Notes: generated from the letters alone by a model not told the origin. A stretch of 64,000 nucleotides of DNA from Actinokineospora xionganensis (GCF_014323725.1 NZ_JABVED010000012.1:141851-205850), one strand, 5' to 3'; positions 25,310 through 35,013 are shown, counted from the stretch's first letter. Program-made: numbers and translations.

Positions 25310-27616
25310 ATGGTGCGCCAGTCCCCCGACAAAGACGTCGACGAGTCCGACCTGTCCGTGACCACCCCGAAGCGGTGGGCCGCCGGGATCCCCGGTGTCG
25401 CCGTGTCGCTCAAGCGGAGCGTCGAGCAGATGGGTGTGGTCCGCACGGCCAAGACGCTGCGCCTGCTCAACCAGCGCGAAGGGTTCGACTGCCCGGGGTG
25501 CGCGTGGCCGGAGCCCAGTCACCGGCATGCCGCCGAGTTCTGCGAGAACGGCGCGAAGGCGGTCGCCGAGGAGGCCACGAAGCGGCGGGCCGCGCCGGAG
25601 TTCTTCGCTGAGCACCCGGTGGCGGACCTGGCCGAGCGCACCGACTACTGGCTCGGCGGGCAGGGCCGACTGACTCACCCGATGGTGTTGCGGGAGGGCG
25701 GCACACACTACGAGCCGATCTCCTGGGACGACGCGTTCGCCCTGATCGCCGAGCGCCTCCGCGCGCTGTCCACTCCAGACGAGGCGGTGTTCTACACCTC
25801 CGGCCGCACCAGCAACGAGGCCGCGTTCCTCTACCAGCTGCTGGTGCGCTCGTTCGGCACGAACAACCTGCCGGACTGCTCGAACATGTGCCACGAGTCG
25901 TCCGGCGCCGCGCTGTCGCAGACGACCGGCATCGGTAAGGGCTCGGTGTCGCTGGCCGACTTCGAACTGGCTGACCTGATCATCGTCGTCGGCCAGAACC
26001 CGGGCACGAACCACCCCCGGATGCTGACCGCCCTGGAGAAGGCCAAGCGCGCCGGGGCCAAGGTCGTCGCGGTGAATCCGCTGCCCGAGGCCGGGCTGAT
26101 GCGGTTCAAGAACCCGCAGAACGTGCGCGGGGTGCTGGGCAAGGGCACCGAACTGGCCGACGAGTTCTGCCAGATCCGCATCGGCGGCGACCAGGCGCTG
26201 TTCCAGGCCGTCGGACACCTGCTGCTCACCTGGGAGGCCGCGAACCCGGGCACGGTCGTGGACCAGGACTTCATCGACAACCGCGCGACTGGATTCGCCG
26301 AGTACGCCGAGAGCGTCCGCGAACTCGACTGGGACGTCGTCACCGCGGCGACCGGGATGGCGCGCGAGCAGATCGAGAAGGTCGCCCGGATGATGGCCGA
26401 CTCGAAGCGCACGATCGTGTGCTGGGCGATGGGGCTGACCCAGCACAAGCATTCGGTGCCGACGATCCGCGAGATCGCGAACGTGGTGCTGTTGCGCGGG
26501 ATGATCGGCAAGCCGGGCGCGGGGCTGTGCCCGGTGCGCGGACACTCGAACGTGCAGGGTGACCGGACGATGGGCATCTGGGAGAAGATGCCGGAGAAGT
26601 TCCTGTCGGCGCTGGAGACCGAGTTCGGCATCGAGGTCCCGCGCGCGCACGGCCACGACACGGTCGCCGCGATTCGCGCGATGCGCGATGGCAAGGCGAA
26701 GGTGTTCGTCGCCGTCGGGGGCAACTTCGCCGCCGCCACACCGGACACCGAAGTCACCGAGGCCGCGCTGCGCTCGTGTGACCTGACCGTGCAGGTGTCG
26801 ACCAAGCTGAACCGGTCGCACGTCGTGCACGGGCGGACCGCCCTGATCCTGCCCACGCGCGGTCGCACCGAGCGCGACACCCAGGAATCCGGCGACCAGT
26901 TCGTCACCGTCGAGGACTCAATGTCGGTCGTGCACCGGTCCGAGGGCAGGCTGGAGCCCGCGAGCGAGCAGCTGCGGTCCGAAGTGGACATCGTATGCGG
27001 CATCGCCGACGCGCTGTTCGGCCCGGGGCATCCGGTGCCCTGGAAGGACTTCCCGCGCGACTACGACCTGATCCGCGACCGGATCTCCCGGGTCGTGCCC
27101 GGCTGTGACGCCTACAACGCCAAGGTGCGCGAGCCCGACGGCTTCGTCCTGCCCCACTCGCCGCGCGACAGCCGCGAGTTCAGCGGGACGAAGACGGGCA
27201 AGGCCGCGTTCACCGCGAACGAGCTGACCGTGCCGTTCGTGCCCGAAGGCAGGCTGCTGCTGCAGACGCTGCGCAGCCACGACCAGTACAACACCACGAT
27301 CTACGGTCTCGACGACCGCTACCGCGGCATCAAGGACGCCCGACGCGTGGTCCTGGTCAACCCGGACGACCTGACCGCCCTCGGATTCGAGGACGGTCAG
27401 CTGGTCGATCTGGTGGGCGAGTGGCCCGACCGGGAGCGCCGGGCGGAGCGGTTCCGGGTGGTGTCCTACCCGACGGCCCGAGGGTGTGCCGCGGCGTACT
27501 TCCCGGAGGCGAACTCGCTGGTGCCGCTGGACTCCACCGCCGAGGTGTCCAATACGCCGACGTCGAAGTCCGTCGTGATCCGGCTGGAGGGGGCTACGCC
27601 GCCAGCTGCGCCTTGA
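25310..27616 (+). CDS. FdhF/YdeP-family molybdopterin oxidoreductase
   Basis: 768 residues from ATG 25310 (AGAGGA ahead; an in-frame ATG at 25274 is possible). N-terminal cysteine cluster CPGCAWPEP, molybdopterin domains with FYTSGRTSNEAAFLYQLL, NNLPDCSNMCHESSG, GQNPGTNHPRM and a C-terminal dinucleotide-binding barrel (HDQYNTTIYGLDDRYRGI). The YdeP branch of formate-dehydrogenase-like enzymes; its substrate is not known and acid resistance is reported for E. coli YdeP. The dedicated sulfurtransferase fdhD is at 31958. No Fe-S partner subunit lies nearby. The last 23 bases overlap the convergent mycoredoxin gene. Confidence 0.9.
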   Translation: MVRQSPDKDVDESDLSVTTPKRWAAGIPGVAVSLKRSVEQMGVVRTAKTLRLLNQREGFDCPGCAWPEPSHRHAAEFCENGAKAVAEEATKRRAAPEFFAEHPVADLAERTDYWLGGQGRLTHPMVLREGGTHYEPISWDDAFALIAERLRALSTPDEAVFYTSGRTSNEAAFLYQLLVRSFGTNNLPDCSNMCHESSGAALSQTTGIGKGSVSLADFELADLIIVVGQNPGTNHPRMLTALEKAKRAGAKVVAVNPLPEAGLMRFKNPQNVRGVLGKGTELADEFCQIRIGGDQALFQAVGHLLLTWEAANPGTVVDQDFIDNRATGFAEYAESVRELDWDVVTAATGMAREQIEKVARMMADSKRTIVCWAMGLTQHKHSVPTIREIANVVLLRGMIGKPGAGLCPVRGHSNVQGDRTMGIWEKMPEKFLSALETEFGIEVPRAHGHDTVAAIRAMRDGKAKVFVAVGGNFAAATPDTEVTEAALRSCDLTVQVSTKLNRSHVVHGRTALILPTRGRTERDTQESGDQFVTVEDSMSVVHRSEGRLEPASEQLRSEVDIVCGIADALFGPGHPVPWKDFPRDYDLIRDRISRVVPGCDAYNAKVREPDGFVLPHSPRDSREFSGTKTGKAAFTANELTVPFVPEGRLLLQTLRSHDQYNTTIYGLDDRYRGIKDARRVVLVNPDDLTALGFEDGQLVDLVGEWPDRERRAERFRVVSYPTARGCAAAYFPEANSLVPLDSTAEVSNTPTSKSVVIRLEGATPPAAP

Positions 27617-27842
27617 CCTCCGCCAGGCTCGGGTTGGTCAGCGCGGCGCCGTTCGGGAAGTGCAGGGTGGGGACGGTCTGGTTGCCGCCGTTGACCCGCA
27701 TCACGAAGTCGGCCGCGCCGGGGGTCTCCTCGATGTCGACCTCGACGTACTCGATGCCGTCGGCGGCGAGCAGCGTCTTGAGCCTGCGGCAGTACCCGCA
27801 CCAGGTCGTCGAGTACATGGTGAGCTTGCTGGGTGCCGACAT
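27594..27842 (-). CDS. mrx1: Mycoredoxin (glutaredoxin-like)
   Basis: 82 residues. Active site CGYC in MYSTTWCGYCRRL near the N-terminus, then the cis-proline TVPTLHF. This is the mycoredoxin-1 pattern: a glutaredoxin-fold protein that reduces mixed disulfides between proteins and mycothiol. That agrees with the mycothiol-dependent chemistry expected for the DsbA-like protein at 50171. Confidence 0.93.
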   Translation of the reverse strand: MSAPSKLTMYSTTWCGYCRRLKTLLAADGIEYVEVDIEETPGAADFVMRVNGGNQTVPTLHFPNGAALTNPSLAEVKAQLAA

Positions 27843-27966
27843 CGTTGGGTTCCTCTCCCCGTGGTCCTTGCGACGTTGGAGTCAACCACGGCACAGCCCC
27901 GAAAATGCCCGCTCCCGGTGCGCCGCCGGTCACACCGCAATGCCGGAGAACCGCTAGCCTCCGCGC

Positions 27967-28626
27967 GTGGGGAGAACACGGTGGGCTGCCTTGGGGATCT
28001 TCGCGCTGGTCACCGCCGCGACGTGGTGGTCACCGCGGTGGCCGCTGGAACAGGCGCTGCACGGATCGTTGACGGTCGTCGGCCTCGCCCTGCTGCTGTG
28101 GCGCGGCCGCAGGCTCCCGACCAGCTCGTTCGTGCTGGTCATCGCCTTCCTGACGCTGCACACGATCGCCGCGCGGTGGATCTACTCGTTCGTCCCCTAC
28201 GACGACTGGGCGGACGCGGCGCTGGGGGTGCGGCCATCGGAGTCGTTCGGCTGGAGCCGCAACCACTTCGACCGGCTCGTGCACCTGGCATACGGCCTCT
28301 GCGCGGCACCGGTGGTGTTCGCGCACTTGCGCGACTGGCGCCCCCGGCACCGCGCCCTGGTCGCGGTGACGGCGGTACTGGCGACAAGCGCGCTGTACGA
28401 ACTGTTCGAGTGGGGCATCGCGATCACCCTGTCCCCGGAGGCGGCCGAGGCCTACAACGGCCAACAGGGCGACATGTGGGACGCGCACGCGGACACCGCG
28501 CTGGCCCTGCTCGGCTCACTGATCGCGGCCGGACTGTGCCTGCTCACCTCGACGCGCCTGCCGACCGACTCGTCACGACGCGCACCACAACCCAGATCAG
28601 GACGGCTTGGGCAAGCGCGGAGATGA
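27967..28626 (+). CDS. DUF2238 (YjdF-type) membrane protein
   Basis: 219 residues, GTG start. Six hydrophobic helices; characteristic FDRLVHLAYGL, YELFEWG and the motif GQQGDMWDAHADTALALLG, the fingerprint of DUF2238. Role unknown. The final 28 residues are hydrophilic and their codons overlap the 3' end of the convergent gene at 28544 by 83 bp, an unusually deep overlap. Confidence 0.85.
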   Translation: MGRTRWAALGIFALVTAATWWSPRWPLEQALHGSLTVVGLALLLWRGRRLPTSSFVLVIAFLTLHTIAARWIYSFVPYDDWADAALGVRPSESFGWSRNHFDRLVHLAYGLCAAPVVFAHLRDWRPRHRALVAVTAVLATSALYELFEWGIAITLSPEAAEAYNGQQGDMWDAHADTALALLGSLIAAGLCLLTSTRLPTDSSRRAPQPRSGRLGQARR

Positions 28627-28816
28627 TCACCACCGGCCAGTAGCCGATCGCACTGGCGGCCTGCACCACCAACAACGACACCGGCGCCGTCACGAAGACG
28701 CACCAGACACCGACCATGGATTCGGAGTCCCCCACCGCCGCGACCACCACGGTGACGGCGCACACCGCCGCCACGAAGGCCAGATAGGCCAGTGCCGCAA
28801 CCGTCGCCTTGCTCAT
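28544..28816 (-). CDS. Small two-to-three-helix membrane protein (SCO4225-like)
   Basis: 90 residues from ATG 28816. Three hydrophobic stretches (about 4-28, 35-56 and 60-80) with little loop between, ending VVTSRSAGASR. General shape and VCVFVTAPVSLL resemble the small SCO4225 family of streptomycetes; this resemblance is from memory and only moderate. It overlaps the DUF2238 gene tail to tail. Confidence 0.6.
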   Translation of the reverse strand: MSKATVAALAYLAFVAAVCAVTVVVAAVGDSESMVGVWCVFVTAPVSLLVVQAASAIGYWPVVIISALAQAVLIWVVVRVVTSRSAGASR

Positions 28817-28948
28817 CGGAACAACACTGCCATCACCGCGTCCCGGCCGCCAACGCACGACGCCTGCCCGGAATCACCCGAACAGACACCCATCGCTCCA
28901 GCCGACGACCACGGCCGTCCGGCACCCCATGCCGTCTACTGGCGGGCC

Positions 28949-30472
28949 TCAACGCCCAAGTACAGCCATAGCCGCGTTGTGGCCGCCGATTCCGCTCACT
29001 CCGCCACCGCGCCGGGCGCCGCTGCCGCACACGAACAGGTTCGGCACGTCCGTCTCCACGCCCCAGCCGCCCTCGTCGGCGAACGGCCACGACAGGTCGC
29101 CGTGGAAGATGTTCCCGCCCGGCATCCGCAGTTCCTCCTCGAGATCGAGCGGCGTGCGCGCCTCAAGGCGGGGATTGCCGTCGGCGTCGCGGGCCACGCA
29201 GTCGGCGATGGGGTCGACGAGGTGCCGGTCGAGTCCGGCCGCGTAGCGGTCGACGAGTTCGCCGCACCAGGCGCCGTCGGTGAACAGGGCGGTTGGCAGG
29301 TGCAGGCCGAACAACGTCAGGGTGTGGGCCCCGCTCTCGGCGAGTTCCGGCGCCAGGATGGACGGGTCGGTGAGTGTGTGGCAGTACATCTCGCCCGGCG
29401 GGAACTCCGGGACCTTCCCGGAAAGGCTGAGCTGGTAGGCACTCTCCAGTTCCACATAGGACTCATCAAGGTGGAACGTGCCCGCGAACGCCTGCCTCGG
29501 GTCGACTCCGGAGCGCAGCCGGGGCAGCCGGTCCAACAGCAGGTTGATCTTCAACTGGGCACCCACAGGCGATGACGCCGGGCGACCCCGCAGCCGGTCG
29601 AGCACAGCGGGCGCCACCCCGGACAGGACATAATCCGCGCCGACCACGCGGTCCCCGACCGTGACCTCCGCCGACTCGCCGTCCGCGTCGACCATGGTCA
29701 CCTCCGCGTTCGTGACGATCTCCGCGCCCGCCTCGCGGGCGGCCCGCAGCAACTCCCCGGTGACCGCGCCCATGCCGCCGACCGGCACCCGCCACTCCCC
29801 CGTCGAGTTGCCGATCAGGTGGTAGAGGAAACACCTGTTGGCCAACAGATCGGGTGAACCGAGCGACGTGTGCGTGCCGATGAGGGCGTCGGTGGCGACG
29901 ATGCCGCGCACCAGGTCGTCGGTGAAGGTGTCCTCGATCGCCTCACCCAGCGGCCGTTCGAACACCTGCCGCCACACCCGCTCACCCGCCGCGCCGACAA
30001 CCAGTTCCCGCATGGCCGCCCTTGACCGGAGCGGTTCGAGCATGGTCGGGGCCAGCACGTCTGCCAGCCGGACGAGTTCGCCGTAGAACTCCCGCCAGCG
30101 CCCGAATTCGACGTCGGAGCCGGTCAGCGCGCGGAACGACTCGGCCGTCGCCGTCCCCGGGTCTCGCTCCACCAGCAGGCCCATGGCGCGGCCGTCGCGG
30201 ACGGTCGGGGTGTACGAGGACACCGCGCGAGAACGCAACTCCAGCCGCAGACCCAAGTCCTCGACGATCCGGTCCGGCAGCAGGCTCACCAGGTACGAGT
30301 AGCGCGAGAGCCGCACCCCTGGGAACGGGTTCGCGCTCACCGCGGCGCCCCCGGTGTGGCCCAGGCGTTCGAGCACCACCACCGATCGCCCGGCTTTGGC
30401 CAGGTAGGCGGCCGCGACCAGCGCGTTGTGCCCACCGCCGACAACGACGACGTCGTAGCTGTCCCTGTTCAC
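28949..30472 (-). CDS. Phytoene-desaturase-like FAD oxidoreductase (PYROXD2 type)
   Basis: 507 residues, GTG 30472. N-terminal dinucleotide-binding DVVVVGGGHNALVAAAYLAKAG with the following ERLGHTGGAA, and a C-terminal FAD-contact region VCGSGARRGGGVSGIGGHNAA. This places it in the phytoene dehydrogenase / amine oxidase superfamily, in the PYROXD2-like branch. No carotenoid genes lie nearby, so carotenoid desaturation should not be assumed. It is divergent from the protease gene, with a 99-bp shared promoter region holding a perfect palindrome. Confidence 0.87.
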   Translation of the reverse strand: MNRDSYDVVVVGGGHNALVAAAYLAKAGRSVVVLERLGHTGGAAVSANPFPGVRLSRYSYLVSLLPDRIVEDLGLRLELRSRAVSSYTPTVRDGRAMGLLVERDPGTATAESFRALTGSDVEFGRWREFYGELVRLADVLAPTMLEPLRSRAAMRELVVGAAGERVWRQVFERPLGEAIEDTFTDDLVRGIVATDALIGTHTSLGSPDLLANRCFLYHLIGNSTGEWRVPVGGMGAVTGELLRAAREAGAEIVTNAEVTMVDADGESAEVTVGDRVVGADYVLSGVAPAVLDRLRGRPASSPVGAQLKINLLLDRLPRLRSGVDPRQAFAGTFHLDESYVELESAYQLSLSGKVPEFPPGEMYCHTLTDPSILAPELAESGAHTLTLFGLHLPTALFTDGAWCGELVDRYAAGLDRHLVDPIADCVARDADGNPRLEARTPLDLEEELRMPGGNIFHGDLSWPFADEGGWGVETDVPNLFVCGSGARRGGGVSGIGGHNAAMAVLGR

Positions 30473-30498
30473 CCTTCGGACTTTAACGGTATGACCCG

Positions 30499-30514
30499 AT
30501 TGGTATGTACCAAT
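30499..30514. promoter_or_regulatory. 16-bp palindrome, GntR/DasR-like operator candidate
   Basis: ATTGGTATGTACCAAT is a perfect 7-2-7 inverted repeat in the 99 bp between two divergent genes. It agrees with the core of DasR response elements (roughly ATTGGTCTAGACCAAT) at 13 of 16 positions and with the general T-G-G-T...A-C-C-A pattern of GntR-family sites. The downstream protease has a chitin-binding module, which would suit DasR control. Assignment to any one regulator is tentative. Confidence 0.5.
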
Positions 30515-30571
30515 TTGGGGGTTGGCGGGCTTAGCTCGGAGGGTCCCACCTCACCCTGCCTTGGAGATCGG

Positions 30572-31882
30572 ATGAACCGAAAGATCACCGCCGCCGCGTT
30601 GGCGGCACTCAGCGTGGCCGGCTTCACCACCGCCGTCACGCTCAGCACACCGTCCGCCGCGGCGGACACGTCGATGGAGGCCGCGCTCGCCCGAGACCTG
30701 CACATCACCCCGGAGCAAGCGCGGCAGCGGCTCGGCCGGGAGAAGGTCGCGAGCCAGACCGAGGCCGCCCTGCGGGCCCGACTCGGCGCGTCCTTCGGCG
30801 GCGCGTGGCTCAACGGCGACGCGACCCGCTTCACCGTCGCGGTGACCGACCAGGCCAAGGCCGACCAGGTCCGCGCGCTCGGCGCGATCCCGCAGACGGT
30901 CGCGCGCAGCGAGGCCCAACTCGGCGCGCTCAAGGACCGGCTCGACACGGCGGCGAAGTCCGCGCCCGCGGGCGTGCCCGGCTGGTACGTCGACGTCGCC
31001 ACCAACTCCGTCGTCGTCCTGGCCAAGCACGGCAGCCAAGAGGCGGCGAAGGAATGGGCGGGCGCGAACGGCGTCGACGCGGTCCGGGTCGAGGCGTCCA
31101 CGGAGTCGCCCAAGCCGTTGATCGACATCATCGGCGGCAACGCCTACACCTTCGGCAGCGGCCGCTGCTCGATCGGCTTCGCCGTGGAGGGCGGTTTCGT
31201 CACCGCGGGCCACTGCGGGCGCACGGGCACCGTCACGTCGAACCCGTCCGGCACGGTCGCCGGATCGAGCTTCCCAGGCAATGATTACGCCTGGGTGCGC
31301 GCGGCGGCGGGCAACACCCCGCGGCCGCTGGTCAACCGCTACCCCGGCACGGTCCCGGTCGCGGGCTCCACCGAGGCTCCGGTCGGCGCGTCGGTGTGCC
31401 GCTCGGGCTCCACCACCGGCTGGCGCTGCGGCACGATCCAGCAGAAGAACGCCTCCGTCACCTACCCCGAGGGCACGATCACCGGCCTCACCAGGACCAA
31501 CGCCTGCGCCGAACCCGGCGACTCCGGCGGTTCCTGGCTCACCGGCGACCAGGCCCAGGGCGTCACCTCCGGCGGCTCGGGCAACTGCACCTCCGGCGGG
31601 ACGATCTACTTCCAGCCGGTCAACGAGATCCTCAGCGTCTACGGCCTGCGGCTGACGGTCTCCGGCGGCACCCCGCCGACCAGCACTACCACACCGCCGA
31701 CCAGCACGACCTCGCCTACCACCACCACGGTCCCCCCGGGCGGCACCTGGGCCCCATACGTGGCGTACGCGGCGGGCGCCCAGGTCACCTACGGCGGGGC
31801 GAGCTACAAGTGCTGGCAGGGACACACGTCCCAGCCCGGGTGGGAACCGCCCAACGTCCCGGCGCTCTGGCAGCGGCTGTGA
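30572..31882 (+). CDS. Secreted chymotrypsin-type serine protease with prodomain and chitin-binding module
   Basis: 436 residues, ATG 30572 with GGAG six bases ahead. Sec signal (about 1-31, ending SAAA), an alpha-lytic-type prodomain region (32-180) with repeated segments around KADQVRALGA and TNSVVVLAK, then a streptogrisin-like S1 domain: His in FVTAGHCG, Asp in FPGNDYAW, Ser in EPGDSGGSW. A Thr/Pro linker (TSTTTPPTSTTSPTTTT) leads to a C-terminal CBM5/12 module with aromatic residues W-A-P-Y, YKCW and W-E-P. It is a zymogen, activated outside the cell and likely targeted to chitin or fungal wall. Confidence 0.95.
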   Translation: MNRKITAAALAALSVAGFTTAVTLSTPSAAADTSMEAALARDLHITPEQARQRLGREKVASQTEAALRARLGASFGGAWLNGDATRFTVAVTDQAKADQVRALGAIPQTVARSEAQLGALKDRLDTAAKSAPAGVPGWYVDVATNSVVVLAKHGSQEAAKEWAGANGVDAVRVEASTESPKPLIDIIGGNAYTFGSGRCSIGFAVEGGFVTAGHCGRTGTVTSNPSGTVAGSSFPGNDYAWVRAAAGNTPRPLVNRYPGTVPVAGSTEAPVGASVCRSGSTTGWRCGTIQQKNASVTYPEGTITGLTRTNACAEPGDSGGSWLTGDQAQGVTSGGSGNCTSGGTIYFQPVNEILSVYGLRLTVSGGTPPTSTTTPPTSTTSPTTTTVPPGGTWAPYVAYAAGAQVTYGGASYKCWQGHTSQPGWEPPNVPALWQRL

Positions 31883-31900
31883 GCTGAGCGGGTCCTCACC

Positions 31901-31944
31901 GGAAGGCCATCCCCGACGGGCGCAGGCGTCGGAGATGGCCTTCC
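31901..31944. terminator. Hairpin terminator after the protease gene
   Basis: GGAAGGCCATCCCCGACG (31901-31918) pairs with 31927-31944 at 17 of 18 positions, eight-base loop. It stands 19 bases after the protease stop and 13 before fdhD, so it separates the two transcription units. Confidence 0.75.
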
Positions 31945-31957
31945 TTAGGCTGGGGGC

Positions 31958-32779
31958 ATGGGACGAGTGACGGTGCGCCGGTCTGTGGTGCGGCTGAGCG
32001 CCGACGGGCGGCGCACGCGGCCGGACGCGCTGGCCGCGGAGGAGCCGCTGGAGCTTCGGGTCGGGGGGCGCGCGCTGGCGGTCACGATGCGCACGCCGGG
32101 GCACGATGTGGAGCTGGCGCACGGCTTCCTGCTCACCGAGGGCGTGCTCGGCGACCGGGAGGACGTGTCCATCGCGCGGTACTGCGACGGAGCCGACGAG
32201 GACGGGCGCAACACCTACAACGTCCTGGACATCGCCCTGGCCGACGGGGTGCCCGCGCCCGAGGTCGGGGTGGAGCGGAACTTCTACACGACGTCGTCCT
32301 GCGGGGTCTGCGGGAAGGCGGCGCTGGACGCGGTGCGGCTGCGGACGCGCTTCTCGCCCGCCGAGGACGACGTGACGGTGAGCGCCGAAGTGCTGCACTC
32401 GCTGCCGGGGCTGCTGCGGGAGAAGCAGAAGGTCTTCGAGAGCACCGGCGGGCTGCACGCGGCAGGGCTGTTCACCGCGTCCGGTGAGGCGCTGGTGGTC
32501 CGCGAGGACGTGGGCAGGCACAACGCCGTCGACAAGGTGCTCGGGTGGGCGCTGCTGGCCGACCGGGTGCCGCTGCGCGCGATGGTGCTGATGGTGTCCG
32601 GGCGGACGTCGTTCGAGCTGGTGCAGAAGGCGGCGATGGCCGGGGTGCCGGTGCTCGCGGCGGTGTCGGCGCCGTCGTCGCTGGCGGCCGACCTGGCCGA
32701 GGAGCAGGGGATGACGCTGATCGGGTTCCTGCGCGACTCGGCCATAAACGTCTACACCGGAATCGGGCGGATCGGGTGA
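31958..32779 (+). CDS. fdhD: Formate dehydrogenase accessory sulfurtransferase
   Basis: 273 residues. The catalytic-cysteine motif is [10 protein letters not shown] (about residue 111); the guanine-dinucleotide binding region is [13 protein letters not shown]. FdhD passes sulfur from IscS-type desulfurases to the molybdenum cofactor of FdhF-family enzymes. The client is very probably the FdhF/YdeP protein at 25310, 4.3 kb upstream, rather than an adjacent gene. Its stop overlaps the GTG of the next gene. Confidence 0.95.
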   Translation: MGRVTVRRSVVRLSADGRRTRPDALAAEEPLELRVGGRALAVTMRTPGHDVELAHGFLLTEGVLGDREDVSIARYCDGADEDGRNTYNVLDIALADGVPAPEVGVERNFYTTSSCGVCGKAALDAVRLRTRFSPAEDDVTVSAEVLHSLPGLLREKQKVFESTGGLHAAGLFTASGEALVVREDVGRHNAVDKVLGWALLADRVPLRAMVLMVSGRTSFELVQKAAMAGVPVLAAVSAPSSLAADLAEEQGMTLIGFLRDSAINVYTGIGRIG

Positions 32780-33957
32780 AGCCGCTCGACGGGATGGTCG
32801 TGGTCAGCCTGGAGCAGGCGGTGGCCGTGCCCTACGCGACTCGGTTGCTGGCCGACCTGGGCGCGCGGGTGATCAAGATCGAGCGGCCAGGATCCGGCGA
32901 CTTCGCGCGCGACTACGACAGCTCGTGCGGCGACGTGTCCAGCTACTTCGCGTGGACCAACGTCGGCAAGGAGTCGGTGGCGGTCGATCTCAAGCAGGCC
33001 GACGGGCTGGCGATCGTCGAGGAGCTGATCTCGCGCGCCGACGTGGTGATGTGCAACCTCTCCCCCGGCGCGGCCCGCCGCCTCGGGCTCGACGCCGACG
33101 CGGTTCGGTCGCGGTACCCGCGGCTGGTCGCCGCCGAGCTGTCGTCCTACGGCGAGGGCGGGCCGTACGGGGAGCGCAAGGCGTTCGACGCGCTCATCCA
33201 GTCCGAGACCGGCCTGGTCGCGACGACCGGCGACGGGCCGTCGATGGCGCGGGCGGGCATCTCCGTGGCCGACATCGCCGCGGGCGTTCAGTTGCACGCC
33301 GCGGTGCTGGCGGCGCTGGTCCGGCGGGGACGGACGGGCGAGGGGGCGACGCTGCGGCTGACGCTGATGGAGGCGCTCGCCGAATGGATGCACCAGCCGG
33401 CGCTGTACGCGCACGGCACCGGCTCGTCGCCGGGCAGGCACGGCGCGCACCACCCCACTATCGCGCCATACGGGCCGTTCGCCTGCGGGGACGGCGGCGC
33501 GGTCCACCTGGCCGTGCAGAACGACGGACAGTGGCGGCGGCTGTGCGCGTCGGTCATCGGGCGGCCCGAACTGGCCGACCACCCGCGGTACCGGACCGTG
33601 GCCGACCGGGTCGCGCACCGAGCCGACCTGCACGCCGAGCTGCAGCCGTCCTTCGACGCCCTCGACGCCGACACCCTGCTGGCCGCGCTCGACGCCGCCG
33701 ACGTCCCCGCCGCCCGGACACGGGGTGTGACGGAACTGACTTCGCACCCGCAGCTGGTCGCCCGCGAACGCTGGTCCAGCGTGCCGGTGCCGGGCGGCTC
33801 GGTGCCGATGCTGCGCCCACCGGTCGACGCCGACACCTGGGCCTGGGACCCGGCACCCGTTCCGACGCTGGGAGAACACACCGACGCGGTCCTCGACTGG
33901 CTCGGCTACCCGACTTCGAAGGTCGACGCGCTGCGGTCGCGGTCGGTGATCAGTTAA
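32776..33957 (+). CDS. CaiB/BaiF family III CoA transferase
   Basis: 393 residues from GTG 32776, coupled to fdhD by a GTGA overlap. N-terminal [34 protein letters not shown] is the family opening. The catalytic aspartate is expected in the segment [11 protein letters not shown], which matches the conserved position. It moves CoA between carboxylic acids in the cytoplasm; the substrate is unknown. Relatives include formyl-CoA:oxalate CoA transferase, so coupling to a formate-linked accessory gene is suggestive but not proof. Confidence 0.9.
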   Translation: MKPLDGMVVVSLEQAVAVPYATRLLADLGARVIKIERPGSGDFARDYDSSCGDVSSYFAWTNVGKESVAVDLKQADGLAIVEELISRADVVMCNLSPGAARRLGLDADAVRSRYPRLVAAELSSYGEGGPYGERKAFDALIQSETGLVATTGDGPSMARAGISVADIAAGVQLHAAVLAALVRRGRTGEGATLRLTLMEALAEWMHQPALYAHGTGSSPGRHGAHHPTIAPYGPFACGDGGAVHLAVQNDGQWRRLCASVIGRPELADHPRYRTVADRVAHRADLHAELQPSFDALDADTLLAALDAADVPAARTRGVTELTSHPQLVARERWSSVPVPGGSVPMLRPPVDADTWAWDPAPVPTLGEHTDAVLDWLGYPTSKVDALRSRSVIS

Positions 33958-34134
33958 CGATCTTGTTCCTGGTTTGGACGCGCTCAGTAGCGATCTTGGG
34001 ACACGCTCGGCGCAACGAACCGAGAAACGTTCGAGTTCACCCTCACGATGGGGTGATCGAGGGCGTCTGACAGGCCACCAAATGCCTGACTTGGTACGTC
34101 TTAGGGGAGAGGCTGTTCCGTCGGAGGGGGACGC

Positions 34135-35013
34135 ATGGGGGACGGGGGAAGACCAGGGCTCAGCCGCCGGTCGCTGCTGATCGCGGGCGCCGCCGGACTG
34201 GCGGCGACCGGGGTGGTCTCGGGGTCGCTGCCGTGGCTGGACCTGGTGACCAGCGGAGCCGCGCCGGAGCCCCTGGTGCGCACCGACCGCGTGTACTCCG
34301 CCGCCCGCGGCCAGGACGTCGACGTCGTCACCATCCTGCCCGCGCAACTGCCGACGAAAAACCTGCCCATGTGCTTGCTGCTGCATGGCCTGCACGGACG
34401 CGCTCGGCACGCCGCTCCCACCGGCCTACCCGCCGCACTGTCCCGCGGGGTCGCCCGCGGGACGCTGCCGCCGTTCGGTTTCATCGCCGTGGACGGCGGC
34501 AACAACTACTGGCACGAGAACCGGGTCGGCGACAACGCGATGGCGATGCTGCTGGAGGAAGTTCCCCGGTGGCTGCGAGCCCGCGGGCTTGGGGACGCCA
34601 CGGGCACTCCGTTCGCGTGTGCGGGAGTGTCGATGGGTGGATTCGGGGCTTTGCTTTATGCCCGCCGTCGTGAGGAGATGCGGGCCCCGTTGTCGGCGGT
34701 CGCGGCGATCTCGCCTGGGTTGCTGATGTCCTGGCGTGAGATGAGTACTCGACGGGCGTTCAAGAACACCCAGGAATGGGCTTCGCTGGATCCGCTGCGG
34801 AACGTGGAGAAGCTGGGTCGCGTTCCTGTTGGGGTGTGGTGCGGGACCGAGGACCATTTTATCGAGGGGACTCGGAAGTTTATTCGGCTTGCTTCGCCCG
34901 AGGTGGGGTACACGGGGCCGGGTGGGCATGGGGATGGGTTTTATCGGCGCATTGTGCCGGATGTTTTGGGGTTCTTGGGGCGGCATGTGCCTGCTGTGAG
35001 TCGCAAGGCCTGA
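34135..35013 (+). CDS. Tat-exported alpha/beta-hydrolase esterase
   Basis: 292 residues. Twin-arginine signal SRRSLLIAG plus hydrophobic segment (about 11-40). Esterase-D / mycolyltransferase-like hydrolase: LLLHGLHGRARH, nucleophile elbow GVSMGGFGAL, and a late GPGGHGDGFYRRIVPDVLGFL supplying the histidine. Exported, so it acts on lipids or esters of the envelope or medium. Codon use in the last third drifts to A/T-ending codons compared with its neighbours, a mild sign of different origin or relaxed selection. Confidence 0.82.
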   Translation: MGDGGRPGLSRRSLLIAGAAGLAATGVVSGSLPWLDLVTSGAAPEPLVRTDRVYSAARGQDVDVVTILPAQLPTKNLPMCLLLHGLHGRARHAAPTGLPAALSRGVARGTLPPFGFIAVDGGNNYWHENRVGDNAMAMLLEEVPRWLRARGLGDATGTPFACAGVSMGGFGALLYARRREEMRAPLSAVAAISPGLLMSWREMSTRRAFKNTQEWASLDPLRNVEKLGRVPVGVWCGTEDHFIEGTRKFIRLASPEVGYTGPGGHGDGFYRRIVPDVLGFLGRHVPAVSRKA

